From positions 1,546,891-1,610,890 of the forward strand of contig BCKT01000004.1 in assembly GCA_003116875.1 (NCBI GenBank): 64,000 bases of DNA. The letters are read 5' to 3'. Below, piece by piece: positions 1 through 9,946 of this stretch. Position numbers and translations under genes: made by a program. Position 1 is the first letter of the stretch. The number at the start of each line of letters is the position of its first letter. The notes beneath the pieces are model-generated. The model was not told the DNA's origin and ran no database searches. It saw only the letters and a list, made by a program, of their open reading frames with translations. The stretch comes from Takashimella koratensis. Taxonomy: Eukaryota > Basidiomycota > Tremellomycetes > Trichosporonales > Tetragoniomycetaceae.

Positions 1-1354
1 CTGTGTGGTCGGTCAGCCCAATGTCGAGAGGGATCATGTTGAGGTTGATGTAGAGACTACCGCGTGCTGACTAGCTCTTCCGCGTCTGTTCTTCACCACG
101 ACCGCCCTTTGCCGCCGCCCTCGACGTCACAGCCGACCCGACTCAGCCGGCCACTGCCCTCAACGCTATCCCTAAAGCCGTACTCCTCCGCGCCAAAGGT
201 GAGTCCACATCTTCCTTCATCCCAGTTGCTTCTGGTCGGCGAACCCGCGGCACAGGGCATGCTGACGCGCTCGTTGTCTCTTGATTGCTCTGTGATACCT
301 TTACTCCGCGATGTACGAACATAGGCCTTGCTATTTTCACAATCATCAAAGCTGGTTTCGTGTTCTCGGGCAAGGCCGGGTCCGGTATCGTCATTGCGCG
401 TTTGCCTGATGGGAGCTGGTCTGCGCCGAGCTGCATCGCGACGGGCGGTGAGTCAAGTCATGCCCCTTCCTTACCCTTCCCCTTCTGCCCTTTTCACCCG
501 CAATCATCTACTCTTTGCAACCGTCTCGCTGACGTGTAATCCTGTAACTCCAAAGGCATCGGATGGGGTCTCCAGATCGGTGCCGACTTGACTGAAGTCG
601 TCATTGTCCTCAACTCGGACGAAGCGGTTCGCGCTTTCTCCCGCGGCGGTAACATCACTCTCGGCGGTGGCGTCTCTGCGGCGGCTGGACCGATCGGGAC
701 AGGTGGGCAGATCGCAGCGTCCTTGGCCAACCCAGCGCCAATGTTCAGCTACAGCCGGTCGAAGGGTGAGTCCAATCTCGGATTAGAATGAGCTATGAGC
801 TGGTATGAGGGCATGTGGCGTACGACATTTTCGAGGCTTGTCAAGAAGGGACAAAAGCTGACACTTGTTTGCGACTCAGGTCTTTTCGCCGGCTTGACGC
901 TTGACGGCACCATCCTCGTGGAGCGTAAAGACGCCAACCGCGATTTCTACGGGAGTGCCATCTCTTCCACAGACATTCTCACGTGAGTGAGACTAGTTCA
1001 ACGCGTCGAGCAATCAACGTGTGCTGGTTTCTTCAGGCAAGACGGACTGCGCTGATGGTGTGGCTGACGTTCTTAGTGGTCGTGTTCCCGCTCCGGAGAT
1101 CGCGTCGCCGATGTACGACATCATCGAAGGTGAGTGGAAGTGGAGAATCACTCTGCCCATTGCACAATACTGACTTTCTTGCAGCCGCCGAGGGAATTGA
1201 CGAGACCGGTCTGCCAGCTGAGGGTTACGTCCCCACTGCCGAGGGTCAACACATGCCCGTCCCCGTTGACGGCTACTCCACTGGCTCCTCGCAGGCGCCG
1301 GGATCCGGCCAGACATTGGGAGGCAAGACAGTCTTTGACGCCAGTGGTCACTGA
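1..1354 (+). CDS. Ysc84/SH3YL1-type lipid- and actin-binding protein, 5' end missing
   Basis: The reading frame is rebuilt from exons about 60-198, 325-447, 556-765, 880-982, 1077-1129 and 1185-1354, ending in TGA at 1352-1354. The order of motifs (IPKAVLLRAKG, GLAIFTIIKAGF, GSGIVIARLPDGSWSAPS, IGADLTEVVIVLN, then GGNITLGGGVSAAAGPIG and a DGTILVERKDAN stretch) is that of the Ysc84 (DUF500) domain. Proteins of this family bind phosphoinositide membranes and actin at endocytic sites. The C-terminal tail after the domain is short, Gly/Ser/Pro-rich, and shows no SH3 domain, unlike yeast Ysc84. The start codon and first exon or exons lie at or beyond the left edge. The left border of the 60-198 exon is uncertain because a CTGAC at about 67 and CACAG at about 131 could be an intron end. 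Confidence 0.88.
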
Positions 1355-1641
1355 ACTCCCGCATACCGAGAGTGCACGGGGTGGGGGTATTTTCTCATTC
1401 TCTGGATAAGTTGTGAATTCATTAGGCTTCTATTATGACTTGACTCGGATGGAGGAGAAACGATTCTCATATGCTGATGAACGACGAATGGCCTTGTTGT
1501 GCCACATTTGACGCGAGGGGTACTGGCTCCCGGGCGGAGTGACGAATTACCTCTTCATCCTTTCGCCTCCGCCTTCGAATGCTCCTGGGTGGAGAGGAGC
1601 GGGCGCAGACTCACCCGTTCCCCCCCCCCCCACAACGAGCA
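1355..1641. promoter_or_regulatory. Intergenic region with promoter of the first family-I gene
   Basis: This holds the 3' flank of the Ysc84-type gene and the promoter of the next gene. A GGAGTGAC..TTCATCCTTTC block at about 1535-1564 recurs upstream of the next family members. A run of 12 C (1620-1631) sits 10 bases before the chosen ATG. Confidence 0.5.
1535..1566 (+). repeat. Copied promoter block, copy 1 of 3
   Basis: GCGGAGTGACGAATTAC is followed by CTCTTCATCCTTTCGCC. The same block, slightly diverged, lies at 2906-2940 and 4285-4316. It starts about 107 bases before the ATG of the gene at 1642. Confidence 0.6.
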
Positions 1642-2669
1642 ATGCGTCCTAATTCCTCAACCTCACTGTCACTCAAGTCCATTTCTGATAAACTCTCAGC
1701 AGAATTGCAATCAGACATGGTCGGCTCAGCGGCACAGCCCCCCGCGTCCGAAACCGAGTTCGGGCCCCTCAAACGCCAAACCACTTCGGTCTCTCTCTTG
1801 TCAAATCAGTCCAAGATCTCATCCATACCCAGTATGGTCACTGACGTCCCTGACATTCCCAACGACCCTGGAGCAGTCAACTGGGATCAAGCAATGGGAC
1901 AGGTTGTGTCATCTGTAGAGATCATGAAACGTGCGGGGTTTTCGATTTCCGATCATGTCGAGTACATGAGAGTCATGACTGCAGGAATCAACATCGTCAC
2001 CGACAGCCAGTTGTCTGATGAGGAGGACTTTGGCCCTTCACTCCGCAGTGGAATGTCGTTCGTGCCGCTCAAGGTCGACGGCTCTACTCGAGACAAGGCG
2101 ACCCGTCAATTCGACGAAGGCAAGAAGGTTCTCCAGAATGAATGGCCTGATTACATCGGTGTCCAGAAGGTCATCGACACCCTGTCGTCGAAACCCGAAA
2201 GCGAGGATGTTGGTACGCATTCGGGGACGAGTCAATCCGCCGATTCACCGTCTAACAATCCGCCGGCTCGAGAACCTCCTGTCTCCGATTGTGACTGCTT
2301 GTTCGGGAATCACGGTTTCATCACGGGACAACTCACGAGGTAAGCACGACCGTAGTTCCCGCAGGATGTGAGGCAAATGGAGCCAACCCCCATGGGATGC
2401 GGATTTCAATGTGGATGGCTGGGCGGGATGAAACCTTGACTTTGATGTGAGATAAACCTGACATTTTGGTGAACAGCGCAGATCACCAATTGCTTCTTGA
2501 AGCGTGGGGGAAAGGGAGTCAGAGTTCTGGAGAAGCAAACACGGAAGGATTGGAATTCCTCAAAGCTTTCCTCAAGCGAGAGAAGCCAAAGCGAGATTAT
2601 GGACCGCGTATCGCCGACTACGAAGAGACCCCGGACGAGGAGGACCCCGAAACGGAGGAGAATATGTGA
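1642..2669 (+). CDS. Unknown small protein, family I copy 1
   Basis: Two exons, 1642-2339 and 2477-2669, are joined by a 137-base intron in phase 2. The open frame extends upstream to 1579, but ATG 1642 follows the copied promoter and poly-C run, so I prefer it. I recognise no domain. The protein has a Ser-rich N-terminus, a helical middle (about residues 85-170) with FDEGKKVLQ, a Ser/Pro-rich linker, then HGFITG just before the intron and GLEFLKAFL in the last exon. The next gene (3071-3952) shares this plan: FQQGKLLLDQ, HGFFTG and SLEDAFNPFI at matching places, with the intron in the same place and phase. There is no signal peptide or membrane span. The ending is strongly acidic (ETPDEEDPETEEN). 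The function is unknown. Confidence 0.7.
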
Positions 2670-2905
2670 CGCTGCAGAGCTCTGCGGAAGGGATGGAAGG
2701 GAGTTGTCCAAATCCATAGCCCCTCGGTGAGAGAAAAGGAGAGGGGGAGGAAAGATTCAAGGTGTTCATACATCCCATTTGCTCATCATGCCAAAAATGA
2801 GAAGATGTTCATTTTGTCTCTGTTTGGATGGCGTTTTTTCACACGAGTGCGGTGCTCTGCTACTTGCGACACAAAGTTGTTCTCACTTTCGGTGTCTGAG
2901 GTGGA

Positions 2906-2940
2906 GTGGAGTGACAAAAAGCCCGTTCATCCTTTCTCCC
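2906..2940 (+). repeat. Copied promoter block, copy 2 of 3
   Basis: GTGGAGTGACAAAAAGCCC is followed by GTTCATCCTTTCTCCC. It matches the blocks at 1535 and 4285 and lies about 160 bases before the ATG at 3071. Confidence 0.6.
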
Positions 2941-3070
2941 AAGCCTTCGGGTTTTCTCTGCTTTCTATGTGCTGAGACATGAAAGAGTAGACTCCACAGC
3001 GCACAAACATGTCTTACTCTTCAACCTTACAGTTGTCCACTCAACGCCCTTCTTTGCCCAATTCTCCATA

Positions 3071-3952
3071 ATGGCTGAATCCAACATGAACCTTTTCCGG
3101 CTGCAGCTGGAACACTCCGAGGTGGACTGGCACGACGGGTGTTGGCCAGACGCGCGCAACAAACCCCCACGTCCTGTCGAATCTCCCACCGTCCTTCCCG
3201 AGCTTGAACCAGATATTACGGGACGCGTGACTATAGACGATGCATTCCGACTCGTCAAATGGTCAGTTGGAACCATGGACCGCATGAATGTCAAATCTGG
3301 ATACTGTGAAGATAACTACCTCACCATGGCGCGCGGAATCATGATTGGCATCAATACCAACGAGCCGGAGTCGCCTCGGACTCAGGAGATCACCTCGACT
3401 TCCGACGGGAAAAGGTGGTTTAGCCCACTCAGAGAACTGGAAGCTGAGAAGCGAGAAATTGCGGACAAGCATTTTCAGCAAGGCAAGCTATTGCTCGACC
3501 AAGTGTTCAAGCCTCCAGTGACTGGGACCGCGACTTCACGGCCCTCGTCGCCAGACCACATGAGTGGGTCAGAAGATACGGCAATGGCGAAGAAATCCAC
3601 CGATCCCACAACGACAGGTCTTGCGGACACTTGGGCTTCGGACATCCGTATTGCGTATAAGATTCACGGCTTCTTCACCGGCGAAGACACCGAGTGAATG
3701 TGTGGACTGTTACTACGATTTACCTATGATCCGCTTTATGTTTTTGTCACCAATTCAAACTAATACAAGTGGATCCGAAGGGACGACTTGCAGTTTATCT
3801 TGGACCCCGATCTCCATGATCCCTCAGCATCTTCACTAGAAGATGCTTTCAATCCATTCATTGCCGAGGATGACGAGGTCACGAGCGACGAAGGTCTCAC
3901 TCAGGACCCCGAACAGAGTTTGTGGGAGCAGACGGGCTGGGCGGAGGGATAG
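3071..3952 (+). CDS. Unknown small protein, family I copy 2
   Basis: The start is ATG 3071 (MAESNMN). Exon 1 runs 3071-3693. The frame meets a TGA right after the GT donor at 3694, so an unspliced reading would stop there. Splicing 3694-3780 (87 bases, phase 2) adds an acidic last exon, 3781-3952, ending in TAG. That exon matches the last exon of the neighbour at 1642 in place, phase and pattern (DDLQFILDP against DHQLLLEAW), which supports the splice. The middle (AFRLVKWSVGTMDRMN, then FSPLRELEAEKREIADKHFQQGK) is predicted helical. I recognise no domain, signal peptide or membrane segment. The gene is a tandem duplicate of the one at 1642 with its promoter copied as well. The function is unknown. 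Confidence 0.7.
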
Positions 3953-4284
3953 GAAATGCGATTGGCAGCGGAAAACGTGAGGGAATGAAAAAGAGCGAGA
4001 CAGCACCGTGTGAAGGGGAACTTGAGAGGGGATGGGAAGGTCTGGGCGGGAAACATGTATGCGTTGTACCTACATCTGCTTCTAAACATCCTGAGATCAC
4101 TGTGCTACGGCTGTTAAGCGGTCAATAAGTCTGATCACCTTGGAGCTATTGAGTCGCCTTAACATCATTTGATGCAGTGAGCAGAGTCGTTTAGGTAGCA
4201 GACAATACGGCCCCCACTGATATCAACAAGAAATTTTGTTTTGCCACAATTCAACGCGCCTGCGTCTTGAGGTCTATTGTAAAG

Positions 4285-4316
4285 CGGAGTGACAAAACTC
4301 CTCCTCATCCGTTCTT
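4285..4316 (+). repeat. Copied promoter block, copy 3 of 3
   Basis: GCGGAGTGACAAAACTCC is followed by TCCTCATCCGTTCTTT. It lies about 150 bases before the ATG at 4436, which now leads into a broken frame. Confidence 0.6.
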
Positions 4317-4435
4317 TGAAGCGTCAATGGGTCAGTCAGACTTGCTTGACGTGCAGCATATTCATGTTGCTAATCCTCACTGTCACCCACTCAGCAACCT
4401 TTTTACACCCATTCTTTCTCCACACACACACTACA

Positions 4436-4700
4436 ATGACTGAACCCAACATCAATGAGATTATGGCCAAAGGGCAGGAAGACGTGCATAGTTAAGTCTG
4501 AGCAGACTGGAATCCGCTCGGCCGTCTGGTGTCTTTTCCTACCAGACGTCGTATAAATACGGAGGCAGCTTACCGCGTCGGCTAAAGGTCTTAGCGAAGA
4601 AGCCTAAGAAGCCGATTCATGACAGCTTTGCCTGCCTGGCTCGTTCGATCCGAGCCGGGGCCGAGAGAATCGAAAATAAGGATATAGCCAACTCCACTGA
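4436..4700 (+). pseudogene. Decayed third family-I copy
   Basis: The ATG at 4436 opens with MTEPNINEIM, close to MAESNMN of the gene at 3071, and has the same promoter block upstream. The frame stops at TAA 4493 and again at TGA 4499. A second frame from about 4571 to 4692 then reads KPIHDSFACLARSIRAGAER, resembling VTIDDAFRLVKWSVGTMDRM of the copy at 3071, and ends in TAA. Nothing recognisable follows. I see this as a 5' remnant broken by stops and at least one frameshift. A short translated leader peptide cannot be excluded. Confidence 0.6.
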
Positions 4701-6436
4701 CGCAGTATGGGAATAATTCAAAGCTGCATTTCAAGTTTATTCAACCGGAAAGCGGCGCCGGAAGCCTGGCTCTCTGACCTTGCAGGAGCGCAGGGTTTTT
4801 GTTGTGGCGTCGTCGAGGTTTTTTTTTCTCCTTCGGGTGGCGTTTCCCCAGGGCCTGCAGAGTTCAAGGATCGCCATGGGAGAAATGCGTCATAGGCATT
4901 TTGACCCAATTCTCACCTTTTCGAATGCCCAAATCCTGGCACTCGAACCTTATTCCAGGGATACTTGTAGGGCTCAGGACCTGGGTTTGCCAGCTGCCCG
5001 TCTCCAGGTGTCTCTCCGTGCTTTGCGGTGAACAGGACTCGGAGGGTTGACGACGACGACGAAGATGCCAGCACTCGACGTCACAGCTTTAGCGGCACTG
5101 ACGAGAGACCAAAACACAGCGCACTGGATTGGCTGGTTCCTCGGTGTGTCTCTCGCTTCCGGGTCGAAGAGACCGTTGATTCGTCCCGAGAACGCTCTGT
5201 CCCCAAACCTCAAGCCCCAATGTACCTGAAAGTCTGGAAGACATGCTCTACCCGGGGTTGCGAATGATGGGCATGATGCATGCGTGTCGCTGGGAGCTGA
5301 AGCCAGCCATCCGGTGCGATTCCCACGAGCCAACCTTAAGATCGACAGAGAACAGGCTCAGCTCCAAGTCGCGAGGTGCATTTCCCACCTTTTCTCTTTC
5401 GTTCGTTCTGCTTTTTTCGTCTCTTCCCATCCCACTTTTAAAGAACGACGACTATCCCACCTCTCGGACGGCTTGTTCGCCGTCTTGTGTCATATTACCC
5501 AACCGCTCCGACCGGGAGCACTAGGTCGGTCGGGTGAAGGCTCAAATCGCCTGGTTCCGCGATCGACGACCCGGGCCTTGGGCAAGGTGCGCAACCCTGG
5601 GTTTACCAAACGACCTGGCGTTTTCTCGCCTGTGATCATCCGCGCCCCCGTGCCGTAAGCCCAACTTCACCGCCCATCGTCTCCACCCTTTTCCCTCTCA
5701 CCTCCCACCCTTGACCCCACCCCCGCGAGTGTTTTATTCCCCTATTCCCTCCCTTCCTCGCCCCTTGCAATCCCACCCCCTCCTGCCCCTGTCGCTCCAT
5801 ATCATATACCCAAGGAAACACCACAAGTAAACCAGGCTAGCGTCGTTTAGTGCGAGCTTCGTTTGTTCAGACTTGTGTCATAGACATTCATCTCTATCAC
5901 CAACAAGCTTACACCAACGTATTCATTCATCTGGAGCTACCTCTTTTTCTCTTCTCTTTTTCATTCATTCATCACCTATTGTACACTCGTTCGAGTAGGA
6001 GGGCCAGCTTGCTCGTTTGCTCGCCTCTGGTTTCTGGATCCGGATCGTTAGCGTACAACGCCATTGTCTCTTAGCTTCGGTCGAACGCTGGAACAGCTGC
6101 CGGATCTCGCGAGACACGAACCGAGGATCACCGTCGCCCTCGCCGTCACCAAAAGGTCAAACATCAGGCCAACAAAACATCACTCGAGGACCGACACGCC
6201 GACGCATACCTCTCCTCTTGCTTCTTGTCCTTTGTCTGTTCCCATCATTACCACCATCACCAGCACCATCATTCACGTCATGACCCCATAGTCGCTTTGT
6301 GTTTGGACTCCTTCCGCTTCGGCATCAACATCGTCACCCGCATCAACCGCATCGCATCGCATCGACATTGCCCCACCACCCCTTCCTTCTCTCCAACTTT
6401 CTTTCAACTTTCACGCATACACTCCATCCCTAAGCC
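4701..6436. other. 1.7-kb region without a supported gene; long leader of the next gene
   Basis: From 4701 to about 5390 I find no reading frame with coding character, and overlapping short ORFs disagree. From about 5390 to 6436 the plus strand is markedly pyrimidine-rich (CTTTCTCTTTCG, CCCACCTCCC and similar runs). That is typical of a fungal promoter and 5' leader and points to transcription of the 767-residue gene at 6437. An intron in the leader is possible. Confidence 0.4.
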
Positions 6437-8740
6437 ATGGCTCAACATACCCCCTCACCCAAGGCCGCACGAGCCACGTCAACCCCGTCGTCGCCTACCT
6501 CGCACTCCATCGACAGCGGCGCTGAATCCGGCACTTCACGACGTGGCTCCAACCCCGACCCAGCTGTTGTCTCGTACCACCAAACCTTGTCGTCCCACAT
6601 GGCTTCATTACTCCGCTCCGTCTCCATCTCCCCTACCTCCTCTTCTACCCGACTTGGCGGCAGCGTGACTGCTCACTCCTACCCTGCGCCGTTCAACGCC
6701 CCTTCTTCGTCGTCACGGATCCCGGCACATAACCCCAACCGTCGGCAATCGGCTCCGTCGACTTCAGCAGCAGCAGCCGCCGCCGCCGCTGCGTCGTCGC
6801 GTGATCCCCTGGCCCACCGAGCAAGCGAGGGGGGCTTGGCGGATATCCGACACGAGGAGCCTATCGTGGTCAGCCCAGACGCTTCATTTGTCGCATCCAG
6901 CAGCGTCACTTTCTCCCGCTCTATCCCAGCGTCTAGATCTGCGTCCGGATCAGGGTCAAGGTCTCGTTCCAGCACCACGACCAAGTCCAACAGCAAATAC
7001 CAGGCGACAATGTCCGGTTACATGAGCTCTTCGCTCACCGAGGAGAAAGAGGAACACCACACGGCGCCAACGAGTGTGTCGCCATCTGAGCCCGAGGAGA
7101 AAGACGACGAGTTTCAACTTCATCCCTCTGATGTGGACCACAAAGACGTCGACAACGCAGACCAGGACGATATGGACCAGCCTCAAGAGTGGACTGCCCG
7201 GCCTCTCAACTGCCACGAAATGCCTTCTCCCCTTCCCCCCCTCACCCACGAGTCCAACGCCTCCCGTGCCCACCACAAAGACGAATCCCCTTCAGCCGAC
7301 GCGACGCCCGCTGCGCCAAAGATTGATCCACGCCCACTGGCGGCATCCCCGTCGTCGATTGATCAGCGGTCCGGGGAGCAACTGCGCGACGAAGAGCACC
7401 AGCGGGCGTGGGAGACCGAGGGGAAGCGGATCTGGCTCGCGATCCCCCAGGGTTTCTCTCTCCGCTTGGGCGACGGCACGAAGCGGGCCAAGCAGTCACC
7501 CGTCGTCGGTACTCACTCGGCCTCGATGGACTCACGCGTCGCCTTGGGACAGGAGCAGACCGCCCCTCGCCTCGACAGCGGGTCTGTCTCGCCCACGTCG
7601 CTCGGGCGGATCGGGAGTGGGTTCGGCCTCGGCCTCCACTTTGCCAGCGCGGACGGCATGCACGCCGAGCAATACGAGATGCACAAGGACCGAGTCGTGT
7701 TGGACGAGGCCCCTCTTCGGCGACAGAGCGAGAGTGACGCCGTCGACCTCCCGAGTATCCGCTCAAGCCTGGAGCTCGCGAATCCCAGCTCTGTGGGTGG
7801 AGCCACGAGCCGCGCATTCAACGCGTCAACTACCACCACGTCGGTGATCGGCGCGTCGAGAGGTCTGTCTCGGCCTCAGTCCACGCGCGAGCTGCGGGGG
7901 AAGGCAAACGAGGCGGCCGTGGCGGAAGCAGTGGCGAACATGGCCTTGACCGATGTGGTGGGGCTCAGCCACTCCCGCTCCGCTGATGCGCCTATGGGTG
8001 GCGCGATGGTTGTGCTTATGTCGACAGAAGCGGACGCGGCGACGGCAGACGGTTCGTCGATTGCCGGTCAGCGCAGGTCGGAACGCGGTACCCGTGAAGG
8101 CACGCACCGCGATCCCGAGGCCCTCGAGCGGTCGTACCTCGCCCGGAAGGAGGAGCGTCACCGCCGCCGTGAGGCCGAGCTTCGTAAACGCGTTGAGCGC
8201 TGGTTGAGCGCCATAGAGCCCCTTGATGGATCACCACTCTTACCGCCCGAGATCCCACCCCACATCCCGTCCCCATCCACAGCTACGGCTCTCCTCCGCG
8301 CATCTCCGCTGTCATTCACCCAGTCGTTCCACCTCCACCCACACCTTCAGTCCGCGACATCGAGCGGCGCGCAGACAGTCGTGTCTACTCCTATTGCCGG
8401 ATTCGGCTCAAGCGTGGCGACCGCTGGAACTACGACCATTTCCTCTACCGCGACTTCTTCCTCCGCGACAGCCAGCGGACACAAACCTCTCGGCCCTCTC
8501 ACGGCAGGCGATATCGTCCTCCCCTTCACCTCTCCGATCGAGGCCGCGTCACGCGCCACCACACGCACCCAAGACCACCTCGACGTCGACCTCGCCGTCA
8601 AACTCCGCGCTCTCGAGTCGCTCACGGGCAAACCCGAGTTAGAACAGTGGGCGGCGAGAATGTCGGCAGTCAAGCAATATGTGCCCCTCAAACAGCCCAT
8701 CTTACTTACCAACCAAGGCGACCTCGACAGTGGATTCTGA
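6437..8740 (+). CDS. Long Ser/Thr-rich protein of unknown function, intronless
   Basis: A single open frame of 767 codons starts at ATG 6437 in the context AAGCCATGG. The N-terminal half is low complexity: Ser/Pro/Thr stretches, an Ala run at about residues 114-121, and Arg/Ser repeats near residue 175. Acidic Asp/Glu-rich patches follow at about 215-250. Ordered-looking parts are a short QRAWETEGKRIWLAIPQGFS segment (about residue 325), a basic helix LARKEERHRRREAELRKRVE (about 560-580) and the last 60 residues (AVKLRALESLTGKPELEQWA). There is no signal peptide, membrane span or recognised domain. It looks like a largely disordered regulatory or scaffold protein, but I cannot assign a function. 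Several long ORFs overlap it in other frames and are shadows of its GC-rich codons. Confidence 0.75.
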   Translation: MAQHTPSPKAARATSTPSSPTSHSIDSGAESGTSRRGSNPDPAVVSYHQTLSSHMASLLRSVSISPTSSSTRLGGSVTAHSYPAPFNAPSSSSRIPAHNPNRRQSAPSTSAAAAAAAAASSRDPLAHRASEGGLADIRHEEPIVVSPDASFVASSSVTFSRSIPASRSASGSGSRSRSSTTTKSNSKYQATMSGYMSSSLTEEKEEHHTAPTSVSPSEPEEKDDEFQLHPSDVDHKDVDNADQDDMDQPQEWTARPLNCHEMPSPLPPLTHESNASRAHHKDESPSADATPAAPKIDPRPLAASPSSIDQRSGEQLRDEEHQRAWETEGKRIWLAIPQGFSLRLGDGTKRAKQSPVVGTHSASMDSRVALGQEQTAPRLDSGSVSPTSLGRIGSGFGLGLHFASADGMHAEQYEMHKDRVVLDEAPLRRQSESDAVDLPSIRSSLELANPSSVGGATSRAFNASTTTTSVIGASRGLSRPQSTRELRGKANEAAVAEAVANMALTDVVGLSHSRSADAPMGGAMVVLMSTEADAATADGSSIAGQRRSERGTREGTHRDPEALERSYLARKEERHRRREAELRKRVERWLSAIEPLDGSPLLPPEIPPHIPSPSTATALLRASPLSFTQSFHLHPHLQSATSSGAQTVVSTPIAGFGSSVATAGTTTISSTATSSSATASGHKPLGPLTAGDIVLPFTSPIEAASRATTRTQDHLDVDLAVKLRALESLTGKPELEQWAARMSAVKQYVPLKQPILLTNQGDLDSGF

Positions 8741-9946
8741 CCCGGCCTGGGCGCAAGTGGATTGGGAGTGCGACGTGTGACGGGAAGAGCGCGCAGTGGA
8801 CTTCGGGCTTGCTCGAATGTCTGTCAGTTTCTTCTTTGTAAAACGAGATTATCCATCCTGCTGTATAGAAGAAGTGAGAGTCGGCGACTTACAGAGACAC
8901 GGGACTTTCTTCGTTAGCGTCTTCCTTCGGCTAAGTTCTGGCCCATCCATGCTTCCCGTACTGCAGGCGCCTGTACACCCCAAACCCAGTATCGCATACT
9001 ACTTGTATTCCATCAACCTGTGTCACATTACTCTAGCTACCCCCTGTCATAGCGTACCCTCATAGCCTCATATACTACTACTACCTACCCACCTTGGCGT
9101 CAGAGAAAGCAGCGATACCACTTGCTCTCGCCTCCTCTCAATCCAAATGCATGGATCGTTGTACCTTCTCTCTGCGTCCGGGGAACGCGCTTGTTCTCGC
9201 GCTTGTCCCCCATTTCCCAGTGTCCGAGTCTTCCGTTTTGCTCACCCGCTCATTTGTTCCGTGTCTCTGAACTAGTCTGTCTCTCCGGTCAATCTTGCTT
9301 GATCTCGTGGGCCTTTCGTAGTACACTTGTGCAGGCTGGATTACACCGACGCCGGTGTTCACCACGGCCGGGTCTTGTACCGCGCGGACGGATTCCTCGG
9401 TCTTTCTCAACGCACCGTGTCCACGACGGCGACCAGAATAGCCTGCCCCTGTCCTTCTGACTTTGTAAGTCGTTTGTTTCGCCTAACCAAGTCACCGTGT
9501 CACCGATCCACCGGGTCTAGCCCTGCTCACACCCTCAACATCCCACACCCACCGATGAATGTTCCCGCAGTCACATGTCCGCACAGTCTCGCCGCTCCAC
9601 AAGACCTATTGGCAGTCTCCGAACATTTTCCGAGCTTCTCGTGGTGTCATCTCAGATCGGACATTGCCGCCACAGCCGTATTTAAAGCGAGAGAACACGA
9701 GTTTGCCCCACCCCTCACCCTCCACCCCCACCCACCTCCACTTCCCCCACTCCACCGGACCGCTGTTGCGCGATTGTGATAAGAACTGTCGATATTTCAG
9801 CTTCTGAACGGCCCGTTGTGCTATTGATCTGTCTCGTTAGATCCTGTGTCTCTTTACACGGTCTTGGCGCGTAAACATATATCCATCTCCCATTTGGCCA
9901 CTATCTCCACTTCTCCTCCATTAGATCACTAGCCACAGTCGTAACC
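8741..9946. promoter_or_regulatory. 1.2-kb intergenic region
   Basis: This holds the 3' flank of the Ser/Thr-rich gene and the promoter of the dioxygenase gene. A TATTTAAAG at about 9679-9687 and the pyrimidine-rich stretch at 9715-9760 are plausible promoter parts. Short ORFs here show no family features, and I support no gene. Confidence 0.35.

Noticed and set aside
7074..8642. Several ORFs of 110-257 codons overlapping the 767-codon gene
   Set aside because: Low-complexity Arg/Pro/Ser translations in other frames of a GC-rich coding region, with no splice support.
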